Notes under the pieces: generated by a model
Told to the model about the DNA's origin: nothing
The model's database searches: none
What the model saw: only the letters and a program-made list of their open reading frames with translations
Shown here: positions 17,501-24,543 of the stretch, piece after piece
How the letters are laid out: each line of letters begins with the position of its first letter
Numbering within the stretch: position 1 is the first letter of the stretch
DNA from: Alphaproteobacteria bacterium
GTDB lineage: Bacteria > Pseudomonadota > Alphaproteobacteria > Reyranellales > Reyranellaceae
Direction: 5' to 3'
Assembly: GCA_026126245.1 (NCBI GenBank)
Contig: JAHCJT010000004.1
Location: forward strand, 1 to 41,196
DNA length: 41,196 nt
Made by a program: the position numbers and the translations under genes

Positions 17501-19181
17501 CTCCCGCAGTCTGGCGTTCGTCGATGACGTCAGCCGCGTCACCGGCGGCGCGGGCGTCGAGGTTGTGCTGAACTCGCTGGCCGCCGAGGCGATGGAGCGT
17601 TCCGTCGACTGCCTCAAGCCGTTCGGGCGGTTCCTGGAACTCGGAAAGCGCGATTTCTACACTAACCGTCATCTGGGCCTGCGGCCGTTCCGCAACAACC
17701 TGTCGTATTTCGGCATCGACGCCGACCAGTTGCTCGGTGCGCACGCGTCGGTGGTCGAGAAGCTGTTCGGCGAACTGATGGGCATGTTCGCCAGCGGCCA
17801 GCTTGTGCCGCTGCCCTATCGCGTGTTCGAGGCCGATGATGTCGGCAAGGCATTCCGGCTGATGCAGCGGTCGGGCCACATCGGCAAGATCCTCGTGCGG
17901 CCGCCGAAATTGCCGCCGCAGGCGAGGGTGCCGACGCCGTTCGCCGTCGATCCGCACGGTCTCTACTTGATTGTCGGCGGTCTGGGCGGATTTGGCCTGG
18001 CGACGGCGCAGTGGCTCGCGGCAAAGGGTGCGCGGCACCTGGCGGTTGTCAGCCGCTCGGGTAAGCCGTCGGATCAGGCAACCGAGGCGCTGCGCGAACT
18101 CAAGTCCAGCGGCGTGCAGGTCGAGGTTGCCGCCGTCGACGTCGGCGATCCGGCGGCGCTCGAGCGGTACCTGCTGACGGTGAAGGCCGGCCCGGCGCCG
18201 CTGAAAGGCGTGTTCCACACCGCCATGGTGATCGACGACGGCCTGGCCCGGGACCTCGACCGCGGGCGCATGGAAGCGGTGCTGCGTCCCAAGGTCGCGG
18301 GCGCCTATCATCTCGATCGCCTGACACGCCGCTTCGACCTCGACTGCTTCGTGCTGTTCTCGTCGGCGACGGTCCTCGTCGGCAATCCCGGCCAGGCCAA
18401 CTACGTCGCCGCCAACGCCTACCTCGAGGGCCTGGCGCAGCGGCGACGCGCCGAAGGGCTGCCGGCGCTGGCGGTCTCGTGGGGTGCGATCGGCGATGTT
18501 GGCTATCTGGCGCGCAATGCGGCCGTGAACAAGGTGCTGGCGCAGCGGCTCGGCGGCGCGGCGCTGTCGGCCGGTGAAGCCCTGGCCGGGCTGGACGCGC
18601 TGTTATCCCTCGGCAATCGCGAGGTGCACGAGGCGGCGTTGGGCTATGCGCGGATGGACTGGGCGCTGATCCGCAAGGAGCTGCCGATCGCCAAGACGTC
18701 GCTGTTTGGGGAGCTTCGGCTGCCGGAGGCGACGGCTGACGGAACGTCGATGGCGGCCGAGGAACTGATGCGGATGCTGCGCGAACTGCCGGAGGCGGAA
18801 GTACACGCCAAGCTCGCCGATCTCATTGTCGGCAACATCACGCGCACGTTGCGGCTGCCCACGGCCGACATCGATCGCAACCGGGCCCTGTCCGAACTCG
18901 GCATGGACTCGCTGATGATGCTGGAACTGCGGGCCGCGGTCGAGGAGTCGATGGGGATAGAAATCCCATTGATGTCGTTGACGAGCAGCCTGACGGTGAT
19001 CGATATCAGCAAGCGGCTGGCGGCCATGCTTCGGACCCAGGAGAATGCTCTGATGTCGGCGCAGATGTCGGCGCTCACCCAGGGGCACCTGCAGGTTCCG
19101 GAGGTTGCGTCGGACGCGCAGGTCGCCACGGCAGCGGCGGCGGTGGCGCAGCGCGCCAAGACGGTGGAGGGCATTCTATGA
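11571..19181 (+). CDS. rkpA: single-module fully reducing type I polyketide/fatty-acid synthase (RkpA-like)
   Basis: About 2536 residues. KS (about 15-440) has the active-site DTACSSS (Cys184), EAHGTGT and NIGHLEPASG. AT (about 540-860) has GHSVGE near 627; its specificity motif reads YPYH, so malonyl versus methylmalonyl cannot be called. DH (about 900-1170) has HRVEDTAVFP, an Asp replacing the usual Gly of HxxxGxxxxP, plus DPTVLDAAFH. A degenerate C-methyltransferase region (about 1180-1560) lacks the Gly-rich SAM loop. A structural pseudo-KR half precedes ER (about 1785-2100, GGAGGVGLAALQ). KR (about 2130-2320) has GGLGGFG and NYVAAN. ACP has LGMDSLMML (Ser2447). No thioesterase is present. 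One module implies iterative chain building. The layout and neighbours match RkpA of Sinorhizobium K-antigen synthesis. The stop overlaps the rkpG start (ATGA), so release by the oxoamine synthase is likely. Confidence 0.92.
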   Translation: MTPRVSRKSKRREVAVVGYAVRLPGARNRQGFWQLLADERCAVSKIPPDRFPTESFYHPKARTDVPGRSYTFAAGVLDDVWSFDPTVFGISPREAAQMDPQQRHLLEVTYEAFEHAGLRPSQLAGSQTGVYVGASSSDYATRFMFDPAAVDVHMMTGNTLSIISNRLSYCFDLRGPSFTVDTACSSSLVAMHVALEAIREGKIDTAVVGGVNMLLSPFSFVGFARASMLSPTGLCKAFDASGDGYVRGEGAVAVVLRAADVAQRNGNPIHAVVVGSGINQDGRTSGLSLPSWEAQAALLERVYREFDVAPDALAFVEAHGTGTRVGDPAEAESLGTVLGQRRKAPLPIGSVKTNIGHLEPASGLAGFVKSVMALEHDLLPASLHFREPNPDIRFDELNLRVAAQPLKLPKGRGLRHAGVNSFGFGGANAHVVLREASRTQARAAPKTNGAASPPLILSAHSADALKALAEQYGDTLRQPGITAASVANAAAHTRDLLPERLVVVGGRLDAALAAHVSGETSPSMWRGKALGNSIDAAFVFAGNGAQWTGMGLSAYQANAAFRDALQRFDARFTAVAGWSAIEALQSPNLAVEIRRASRVQPLLLGLQVATVEALAVYGLEPAMAMGHSVGEIAAAWCAGGLDLDSAIRVVLSRSRRQEVTRHQGGMAAVLVSASEMAALLERDAFEGLEIAAINSARSVTVAGPTPALDSFIAYAEQERWGVRRLDIDYPYHCALVDPIEPRLLEDLADVKPGATRIALISTVTGEEIEGEALDARYWWQNVRRPVSFEAGMRSLCQRGAQIFVEVGPRQVLGGYLNDALRRQSIQGAVIDTLGRDSGEHGDEIRAAVARVLVAGGRVDLDRFVGPCVRPAAELPGYAWQRRVIGFPETREAFGAYAPPPHPLLGSALRPDAGDWFASIDPQLFPWLEDHRVEDTAVFPAAGFVEIALAAARQKFGSGALEVRDLEILQPLVFDGVRSFELMTRISHDTNVLEIRSRPRPGGDEWSLHVQASIAQAPAADAIVPPLAGEVSAVFDADQVYRLAQRRGLMYGPAFRKAGAVEVIGDRTAHMAFVTAEPVADHLILDPTVLDAAFHVSFPLAEMDADLPPDARFLPIRVGSIRVFRPGARVSRGQCRITMATSRSRVADFVLFDGDGNVVAQAVQVRFRTAPRAARETMDSLAYKTGFVRLHAPSQASGMAAACGAGAADVLAHAALASGGVEEARDVSLVLDAAARVAAYAAIKDILATAPASRMPELVAAGHVAMSSWPLASRLLQALSEDGVATESDQGWRLSNAPDLPTIGELVDVLLTRYPAWVAEATCLARLPEILPGLLREGLDQGIGLGNAVREHLESGSPAVLRLSDMAQRAALDIVAKWPQTSPLSILVVGVLNLPMATRLAPVVAAINGRVVVTDLDDESLKAASLGVSDAAARGLQLVEWNEAIDGRGGYDLVVCARTLHRVAVSPGRLDLLARAIRKGGALIAAEPAPSLFADLVYGNVPSWWAGSVNPDFPVGAILSGRDWQQALESAGLQAVTVQSAGGEAAAGLLLTAVASGRAETTPIISDLSARSMILVADSTTDSHVLADLLQPRLATAGRVVPLRASGGTHVQRGSRRVRLVDLQEAEAAAGAIADQVTLGAITDVIFVAVSRAAADDPVARLSRQSMTVINLAKALAGTSTVRLWIVCSGALNGVVDGQAPNPVQCGLWAMARVIQNEFADIDVRCVDVDPSLASDAAASRVAEVVAEPGEERELRLDAHGRSAPRLLRGGILPEPRTGPVGENGVMRLAFDRAGQSDGFVWRSLPRRPPQAGEVEIDVAATGLNFRDVMWSLGLLPDEALENGFTGPAIGMECAGVVRAVGSGVDNLRIGDRVVAFAGNAFASRVTVGRQTVARIPDGVSSEAAATLPVAFLTAYYALVHLARLEAGETVLIHGGAGGVGLAALQIAKLRGAKVIATAGSPDRRALLRELGADHVFDSRSLAFVDDVSRVTGGAGVEVVLNSLAAEAMERSVDCLKPFGRFLELGKRDFYTNRHLGLRPFRNNLSYFGIDADQLLGAHASVVEKLFGELMGMFASGQLVPLPYRVFEADDVGKAFRLMQRSGHIGKILVRPPKLPPQARVPTPFAVDPHGLYLIVGGLGGFGLATAQWLAAKGARHLAVVSRSGKPSDQATEALRELKSSGVQVEVAAVDVGDPAALERYLLTVKAGPAPLKGVFHTAMVIDDGLARDLDRGRMEAVLRPKVAGAYHLDRLTRRFDLDCFVLFSSATVLVGNPGQANYVAANAYLEGLAQRRRAEGLPALAVSWGAIGDVGYLARNAAVNKVLAQRLGGAALSAGEALAGLDALLSLGNREVHEAALGYARMDWALIRKELPIAKTSLFGELRLPEATADGTSMAAEELMRMLRELPEAEVHAKLADLIVGNITRTLRLPTADIDRNRALSELGMDSLMMLELRAAVEESMGIEIPLMSLTSSLTVIDISKRLAAMLRTQENALMSAQMSALTQGHLQVPEVASDAQVATAAAAVAQRAKTVEGIL

Positions 19182-20561
19182 ACGACATGCCCGATCCCGC
19201 CGGCATGTCGAAGCGGGCCACCGCCGACAAGCTTCTCGACAAGCTGCGTACCTCGGCCAGCCCGTCGCCAGACAAGGCGGCACAGCCGCGACGCGGATCG
19301 CCGGTGGCGACCGCGCGGCGCGCGGCGGATTTCTCGGCGCTGCCGGAATACCAGGCGCTGAGGGTGCAACGCGCCGCGGCCGACATGCTGAAGATCGAGG
19401 TGCCGTTCTTCCGCATGCACGAGGGCAGGGCGGCCGATACCACCGTCGTCGAAGGCCGCACGGCGCTCAATTTCTCGACCTACGACTATCTGGCGATGAA
19501 CGGCGATCCGCGGGTGTCGGCGGCCGCCAAGGAGGCGATCGACCGCTATGGCACGTCAGTCGGCGCCAGCCGGCCGACCGCCGGCGAGCGGCCGATCTAT
19601 CGCGACCTCGAGGCGGCGCTGGCGCGACTGCATGGGACGGAGGACGCGCTGTGCTTCGTCAGCGGCCACGCCACCAACGTCACGGTCATCGGCTGCCTGC
19701 TGGGCAAGAAGGATCTGATCGTCGCCGACGCCTATGCGCACAACAGCATTGTCGAAGGCGCCAAGCTGTCGGGGGCGACCAGCCTGCTGTTCCCCCATAA
19801 CAACCTGGATTCGCTGGAAGACCTGTTGCGCGAGCATCGGCCGCGCTATCGACGGGCGCTGGTCGTGGTCGAGGGTCTACAGCATGGATGGCGACATGCC
19901 CGACATGCGCCGTCTGCTGGCCATCAAGCGCCGCCACGATGCCTGGCTCATGGTCGACGAGGCCCACTCCAGCGGCGTTCTGGGCGAGCACGGCAGGGGC
20001 ATCGCCGAGGAGCAGGACATCGATCCGACCGAAGTCGAGATCTGGATGGGCACGCTCAGCAAGGCCTTTGCCTCGACCGGCGGCTATATCGCCGGCAGCA
20101 AGGCGCTCGTCGAATTCCTGAAGCTGCAGAGTCCCGGCTTCGTCTACAGCGTCGGCATGGCGCCGTCGGTCGCGGCCGCGGCGCTGGCATCGTTGAAGAT
20201 TCTCGAACGGGAGCCGGCGCGCGTGGCGGCGCTGCGGGCCAACGGCGCGCTGTTCCTGCAGCATGCCAGGGCTGCCGGCCTGGATGTTGGCCAAAGCATC
20301 GGCGCCTCGGTCGTTTCCGTCATGACCGGCGATACGCTGACCACGGTGCAACTCGCCAACAGGCTGCTGCAGCAGGGTCTTTACGTTGTGCCCATCATTT
20401 TCCCGGCCGTGGGCGAGAAGCAGGCGCGGCTGCGGTTCTTCATCACGGCGCGCCATTCGGCGCAGCAGATCGAGGCGGCGGTCGACCTGACGGCACGGGA
20501 ACTGTCGCGGCTGCGCAAGGAGGCGCCGATCGCCTTCGGGTTGGCGCAGACCGGCAACTAG
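19178..20561 (+). pseudogene. rkpG: alpha-oxoamine synthase (RkpG-like, BioF/serine palmitoyltransferase family), frameshifted
   Basis: A PLP fold-type I enzyme read in two frames. From ATG 19178 the first frame gives an unconserved 100-residue leader, then LNFSTYDYLAMNGDPRV, GTSVGASRPTAGERPIY, FVSGHATNVTVIG and RRALVVVEG. The second frame, entered near 19875, continues YSMDGDMPDMRRLLAIK, MVDEAHSSGVLGEHG (PLP-contacting Asp and His) and GTLSKAFASTGGYIAG with the PLP-binding Lys (codon 20061). It then runs to a normal C-terminus. The family condenses an acyl thioester with an amino acid, losing CO2, to give a 2-amino-3-ketone. The gene overlaps the PKS stop, pointing to direct off-loading of the ACP-bound chain. 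As written, the protein would lose its catalytic half. An indel error or real inactivation are both possible. Confidence 0.87.
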
Positions 20562-21364
20562 CCTCTGTCGTCGGCGATCTCGCGCTCGCCCTCCGGGTCA
20601 GGCTCGACCGTGGCCGCGAGGCGACCGACGATCCAGCGATACAGCGGCGATGGGGCAAGCGCCATCAGCCGGATGCCGAGCGCGAGTTGCCAGGGGAACG
20701 CGACAAGAGGCCGCTTGCGGTCAAGGCGGCGGCGGATGTAGCCGGCGGCCCTGTCCGCCGGCCACGCAAAGTGATTCGCGCCGCGGTGCCGCCGGCTCAT
20801 GGCGGAAGCGACATACCCGGGACAGACAACACTGATCGTCACGCCACTGGATCTTAGCCAGACGCCCAGAGCCGTGCCGTACGACACCAGCCCGGCCTTG
20901 CTGGCACTGTAGGCGGGCATGTGTGGCTGCGGGACCAGACCCGCGAGCGAACTCACGAATGCCACGTGACCTGTCCGGCGCTGCTGCATCCGATCGAGCA
21001 GCGCGGCAGCGGTCCTGACCGCGCCCGTCAGGTTGACATCGATGGTGCGCTGCGCCGACGCGAGTGGCTCGATCGTTCCTTGAGCATCGACGCCGGTCTG
21101 CACGCCGGCGTTGACGATCAGCAGATCGACGGGGTGCCGCCGGTCGAAGGAGTGCAGCCAGTCGGTCAGGCGCTCGGCATCCCGCACATCAAGCAAACCG
21201 GTCTCGACCGTCGCGCCGCGCCCGCGGCAAGCCTCGGCCACTTCCTCCAGCCGCTGCGGGTCGCGCCCCAGCAGGCCGAACGTCGTGCCGGCGCCGGCGT
21301 ACTCGATCGCCAGGGCCCGGCCGATGCCGCCGGATGCGCCGGTGATCACCACGGTCCGCGCCAT
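20558..21364 (-). CDS. rkpH: short-chain dehydrogenase/reductase (RkpH-like, possible 3-keto-lipid reductase)
   Basis: A 268-residue classical SDR from ATG 21364 (MARTVVITGASGGIGRAL). It shows the NAD(P) motif TGASGGIG, NAG in LLIVNAGVQTG, the catalytic Ser in FVSSLAG, and YSASK. A C-terminal hydrophobic stretch (VAFPWQLALGIRLMALAP) resembles membrane-associated lipid-modifying SDRs such as 3-ketosphinganine reductases. Paired with an oxoamine synthase, the likely job is reduction of the 2-amino-3-keto lipid to an amino alcohol (inference). Its ATG overlaps the stop of the KpsS-like gene by one base (TGATG), so the two are translationally coupled. Its stop interleaves with the rkpG stop in a CTAG, leaving no room for a terminator between convergent genes. 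Confidence 0.87.
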   Translation of the reverse strand: MARTVVITGASGGIGRALAIEYAGAGTTFGLLGRDPQRLEEVAEACRGRGATVETGLLDVRDAERLTDWLHSFDRRHPVDLLIVNAGVQTGVDAQGTIEPLASAQRTIDVNLTGAVRTAAALLDRMQQRRTGHVAFVSSLAGLVPQPHMPAYSASKAGLVSYGTALGVWLRSSGVTISVVCPGYVASAMSRRHRGANHFAWPADRAAGYIRRRLDRKRPLVAFPWQLALGIRLMALAPSPLYRWIVGRLAATVEPDPEGEREIADDRG

Positions 21365-22644
21365 CAGGCTGCACCTCGGCCGTCGGCGACAGCCCGTGGC
21401 GGCAGCCACGGCAGGCCCTCCTCAAGACGCTGCACCGTCGCGGGCACGGCCATGTCGAGCGCCTGTTGCGTGTAGTAGCCGCCGCGCACGTGCAGGGCGC
21501 CGGCAAGCAGGCGGATGAAATCGCTGACCAGCGTCGGGTCGGGCCGTGGTGGCGTTGTCCAGAAATCCGCCAGCGGCCCCTGAAACGTCATCCCCGGCAC
21601 GTCGAAGATGGCGTTGCCCAGGACTTTGAGGGGGCAGCCGCGCTGCAGCGCGAACAACCCCACCGTGCTGTTGACCAGGACGCAGCCGGCGGCGGCTCGC
21701 AGCATCTCGCCAAGATCGCCGCCGTCGACGTAGAAAACCCGCTCGGCGACGCGGCTGTCGGCGGCCATCCGGGCAATTGTCCGCCGCCAGGGCGTGAGGC
21801 CGGCATCGAGTGGGTGCACCTTCACGACCAGACGCGACGATGGCGGCGCGTGGGCGGCAAACGAGGCGATGACCTCGCGCGCGGCCGTCGGCATGTCGGG
21901 ATAGGGCGAGTGGTCGCGGATTTGATAGTCGGTCGACAGTTGCAGCGGCAGGACAAAGGTCGGGGCGTCGCTGGCGCGCAGTGCCTCGAAGGCGCGGGCC
22001 GTGCGCCGTCGCTCGATGGGCGATAGCAGCCAGTGCCGGACCCAGGCGGCATACTCGGCAAAGGGATGATAGATCGCGTGCCGCTTGTAGCCAGGGTATA
22101 GCGGCCAGAACAGGACCGCGGCGCCGTTGTAGACGATATCCAGCACGGACAATCGCCAGAAGGGCGTGGTGCAGCGGATTTTCATGTCGGGCGGTCCGAA
22201 CTTCGCAGCGAAGGCGCGGATCGTCTCGGGATCGCGCGGCATACGGGAATAGGTGCTCATCCCGTCGCGCTCCAGCACCAACCAATCCGGTCGCAGATAG
22301 CCGAGTTCGGCGCAGATGATCTCTGCGCCGCGAGCGCGCGCCTCCTCGATGGCAATGCGATGGTGCGGACGGCGGTCGCCCAGCAGGAACAGATGGGTGA
22401 TCGGGTCGGCATCGAGGATGCGCGTGATATAGGCGTGCCAGCCGTCGATCGTGCCACGGTAGTCCCTCGCGGGCAGGCGCCAGAACAAGCGGTCACCGAA
22501 ATGCAAATTGATCCGCGACGCGCGATGACCGCGGGCGATCAGCAAACGGGCAACTTGCTCCATGTAGAATGACGAGGGTCCTTGCAGGAAAAGCACATGA
22601 AGCGGCCCCGTACGCTGATGGTGCTGGGTATCCTCGTCGGCCAT
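21364..22644 (-). CDS. rkpJ: KpsS-type capsule polysaccharide synthesis protein (RkpJ-like)
   Basis: The 426-residue protein matches the KpsS/LipB capsule family. An N-terminal LFLQGPSSFYMEQVARLLIARGH is followed by INLHFGDRLFW, HLFLLGDRRPHH, CAELGYLRPDWLVLERDGMS and FVLPLQLSTDYQIRDHSPY. The diagnostic C-terminal motifs are LVVKVHPLD and CVLVNSTVGLFALQRGCPLKVLG. KpsS proteins of group 2 capsules are beta-Kdo transferases acting on the phospholipid terminus at the cytoplasmic membrane. In Sinorhizobium the homologue RkpJ is needed for K-antigen. No KpsC partner is present in this window. It is the first gene of a minus-strand pair with rkpH and is divergent from rkpI across about 150 bases. 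Confidence 0.88.
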   Translation of the reverse strand: MADEDTQHHQRTGPLHVLFLQGPSSFYMEQVARLLIARGHRASRINLHFGDRLFWRLPARDYRGTIDGWHAYITRILDADPITHLFLLGDRRPHHRIAIEEARARGAEIICAELGYLRPDWLVLERDGMSTYSRMPRDPETIRAFAAKFGPPDMKIRCTTPFWRLSVLDIVYNGAAVLFWPLYPGYKRHAIYHPFAEYAAWVRHWLLSPIERRRTARAFEALRASDAPTFVLPLQLSTDYQIRDHSPYPDMPTAAREVIASFAAHAPPSSRLVVKVHPLDAGLTPWRRTIARMAADSRVAERVFYVDGGDLGEMLRAAAGCVLVNSTVGLFALQRGCPLKVLGNAIFDVPGMTFQGPLADFWTTPPRPDPTLVSDFIRLLAGALHVRGGYYTQQALDMAVPATVQRLEEGLPWLPPRAVADGRGAA

Positions 22645-22767
22645 CGTGTTTCGTGCAGGTTCCGGGGGCAGGGCTGGCTCTTAATGGCTTCGACCGTGTT
22701 TGTCATCCGTACGACCGCTCGCCGCCGGGGTTGATGAAGCGGGTGTTCTGTGACTCTATGCTTGTCT

Positions 22768-22808
22768 GCGCCCGACGCGCGGATTTTGCACGGATTTGCG
22801 TCGGGCGC
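22768..22808 (+). promoter_or_regulatory. strong hairpin spanning the apparent rkpI start
   Basis: A perfect 11-base inverted repeat, GCGCCCGACGC (22768-22778) and GCGTCGGGCGC (22798-22808), encloses a 19-base loop. The loop contains an imperfect direct repeat (CGGATTTTGC, CGGATTTGC). The first usable start codon of the rkpI frame (TTG 22796) lies at the loop/stem edge, and no Shine-Dalgarno sequence is visible. In RNA the stem could block initiation; in DNA it could be a repressor site in the rkpJ-rkpI divergent promoter. Confidence 0.45.
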
Positions 22809-24321
22809 TGGAGGCAGCCTTCTTGCTGTTTGCCGCATCTTTCATTCTGTATCTCTGCCTCGCCCTGCTGATCGATTCGCGGGCGGCGCCGCGTGGCCGT
22901 TTCCTCAGGCGGCCTGTCTGGGGGCACGTGACATCGGTTGTCGGTCTGAGCCTGCTGTACGCGGTGTGGTTTGCGCCGTCGCTCCGGCCGGTGTTCGCGT
23001 CCGGGGCGGCCCTGATCTCGCTCAGCATTGTGATCCTGATCTCGGACTACAAGTTCCAGAACGTGCAGGAACCCCTGAACTTCATGGATTTCGCGCTCAT
23101 CCCGCAAATCTGGCGTCATCCGATGCTCTACCAAGCCAAGTTCCTGCGTCATCCGCTGTTTGTTGCCGCCGTCGCCGGCGTGCTGGGCATCATCTTCGGC
23201 TGGTGTCAGTTCGTCGAGCCGCCGCTGCTGGCCGGTGCGCAGTACGGGATGGGGGCCGCGGCCGCTACCGCGCTTGTCGCGGCGGTGATCGTCTGGAGCG
23301 TTGCCGGCCCTCTGCCGGCGAAGCTGACCTCGGGCTTGCATCGTCGTCTCATTCCGGTCAATTCGGCCCGCACGTCCGTGAACTCGGTCTGACAGCGTCC
23401 CTGGTTGCCGGTTTCCTGGGCTGGCGTCTGCCGATCGTCGGGGCGCCATCGGCACCTGCGACCGTCCGGGCGCTCGATGGTGCCACGGATCCGGCGCCCG
23501 TGGTCATCGCGGTCCAATCGGAGTCATTCGTCGACCTGCATGGCGCCGGCCTGCACGCGGAAAAGCTGCCGGCCCTGGAAGCGGCGAGGAGCCAGGCGGT
23601 CGCGCACGGGCGGGTCAAGGTGCCGGTCCAGGGTGCCTGGACGCTGCGCTCGGAGTTTGTCTTTCTGGCGGGGCGCCCGCTGGAGACCTTCGGCCTGGAT
23701 GCGCTGCATCCCTATCTGCGGCTGCCGACCCCGCCGCGCACACTGGCGCATCAGCTGCGCGATGCCGGTTTCGCGACCACGTTCATGCATCCGTTCGACT
23801 TGTCGTTTTTCAACAGGCGTGCCGCGATGCCGAAACTCGGCTTCGACCAGCTGCTCGACGACGAGGACTTCGCGCAGGTGGCGCGCGATGGCTACTTTGT
23901 GCCGGACCTGGCTCTTGCCGACCGGGTCCTGTCGGCGGCGGCGGCGGATTCGCGGCCCATGTTCTGCATGATCGCGACCATGGAAAACCACAACCCGTGG
24001 GACAAGCAGCGCCTGCCGGGGATCACGACGCCCGTCGAACAGTACGTGCATCATCTGCGCAACGCCGACCGGATGATCGACCGCCTGACGCATGGCATCG
24101 AGCAGCTGGAGCGGCCGGCGGTGTTCGCGTTCTACGGCGATCACGTGCCGACTATGCCGGATCTTGCAGACCCGTTTCCTGACCCGCGGACCGACTACTT
24201 TGTCATGGGCCGACGCAACGGCACATGGCTTGCGGGCGGCCACCACGATTGCGATCTGCACGAACTCGCGGACATCGTGCTGGAGACGCTCAATCAGGTC
24301 CGTGGTGCCGCGGCGGCGTAG
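22796..24321 (+). pseudogene. rkpI: membrane-anchored LtaS/sulfatase-fold protein (RkpI-like), frameshifted
   Basis: The first frame (from about TTG 22796) encodes four or five membrane segments: AFLLFAASFILYLCLALLI, VTSVVGLSLLYAVWF, ALISLSIVILI, and a pair near GVLGIIFGW and TALVAAVIVWSVAG. It runs into a stop at 23392. A second frame takes over between about 23340 and 23375 with FGPHVRELGLTASLVAG. That frame carries an alkaline-phosphatase-superfamily domain: VVIAVQSESFVDL (metal site), the TLRSEFVFLAG segment with the LtaS-type nucleophile Thr, MFCMIATMENHNPWD, and VFAFYGDHVPTM (metal site). Fused, this is the normal architecture of the LTA-synthase-like family. Sinorhizobium RkpI is a membrane protein of the K-antigen locus. 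A role in transferring a phosphate-linked head group is possible but unproven. The start codon is uncertain. Confidence 0.8.
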
Positions 24322-24426
24322 GTCGCCTTTGTGACGCCGCGATGGCGCCGCCAAAGTTTCATGCCGGTGTCGGACGGCGTGGATGTTCAATGGGCCGGAA
24401 AGGGCCTAGACTCTGCGTCTGTCGAT

Positions 24427-24451
24427 GTCGCAGTCGACGACTGACTGCGAC
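24427..24451. terminator. inverted repeat in the rkpI to radical SAM gap
   Basis: The 222-base gap (24322-24543) holds a perfect 9-base inverted repeat, GTCGCAGTC (24427-24435) and GACTGCGAC (24443-24451), with a 7-base loop. It is about 105 bases after rkpI and 92 before the radical SAM gene. No T-run follows, so it is either a weak terminator or a protein-binding site. Nothing else is evident in the gap. Confidence 0.3.
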
Positions 24452-24543
24452 GGTCGGACGACGGCGCAGTGAGACCGCGGAATGGGTGCCGGTCGCCCCA
24501 AGTCCATACCCTCTGATCCGCCACAAGGACACAGGCGAGGCGC

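Noticed and set aside
16632-18311. 559-codon open frame antisense to the ER/KR region
   Set aside because: Same codon-bias shadow; no recognisable motif or ribosome site.
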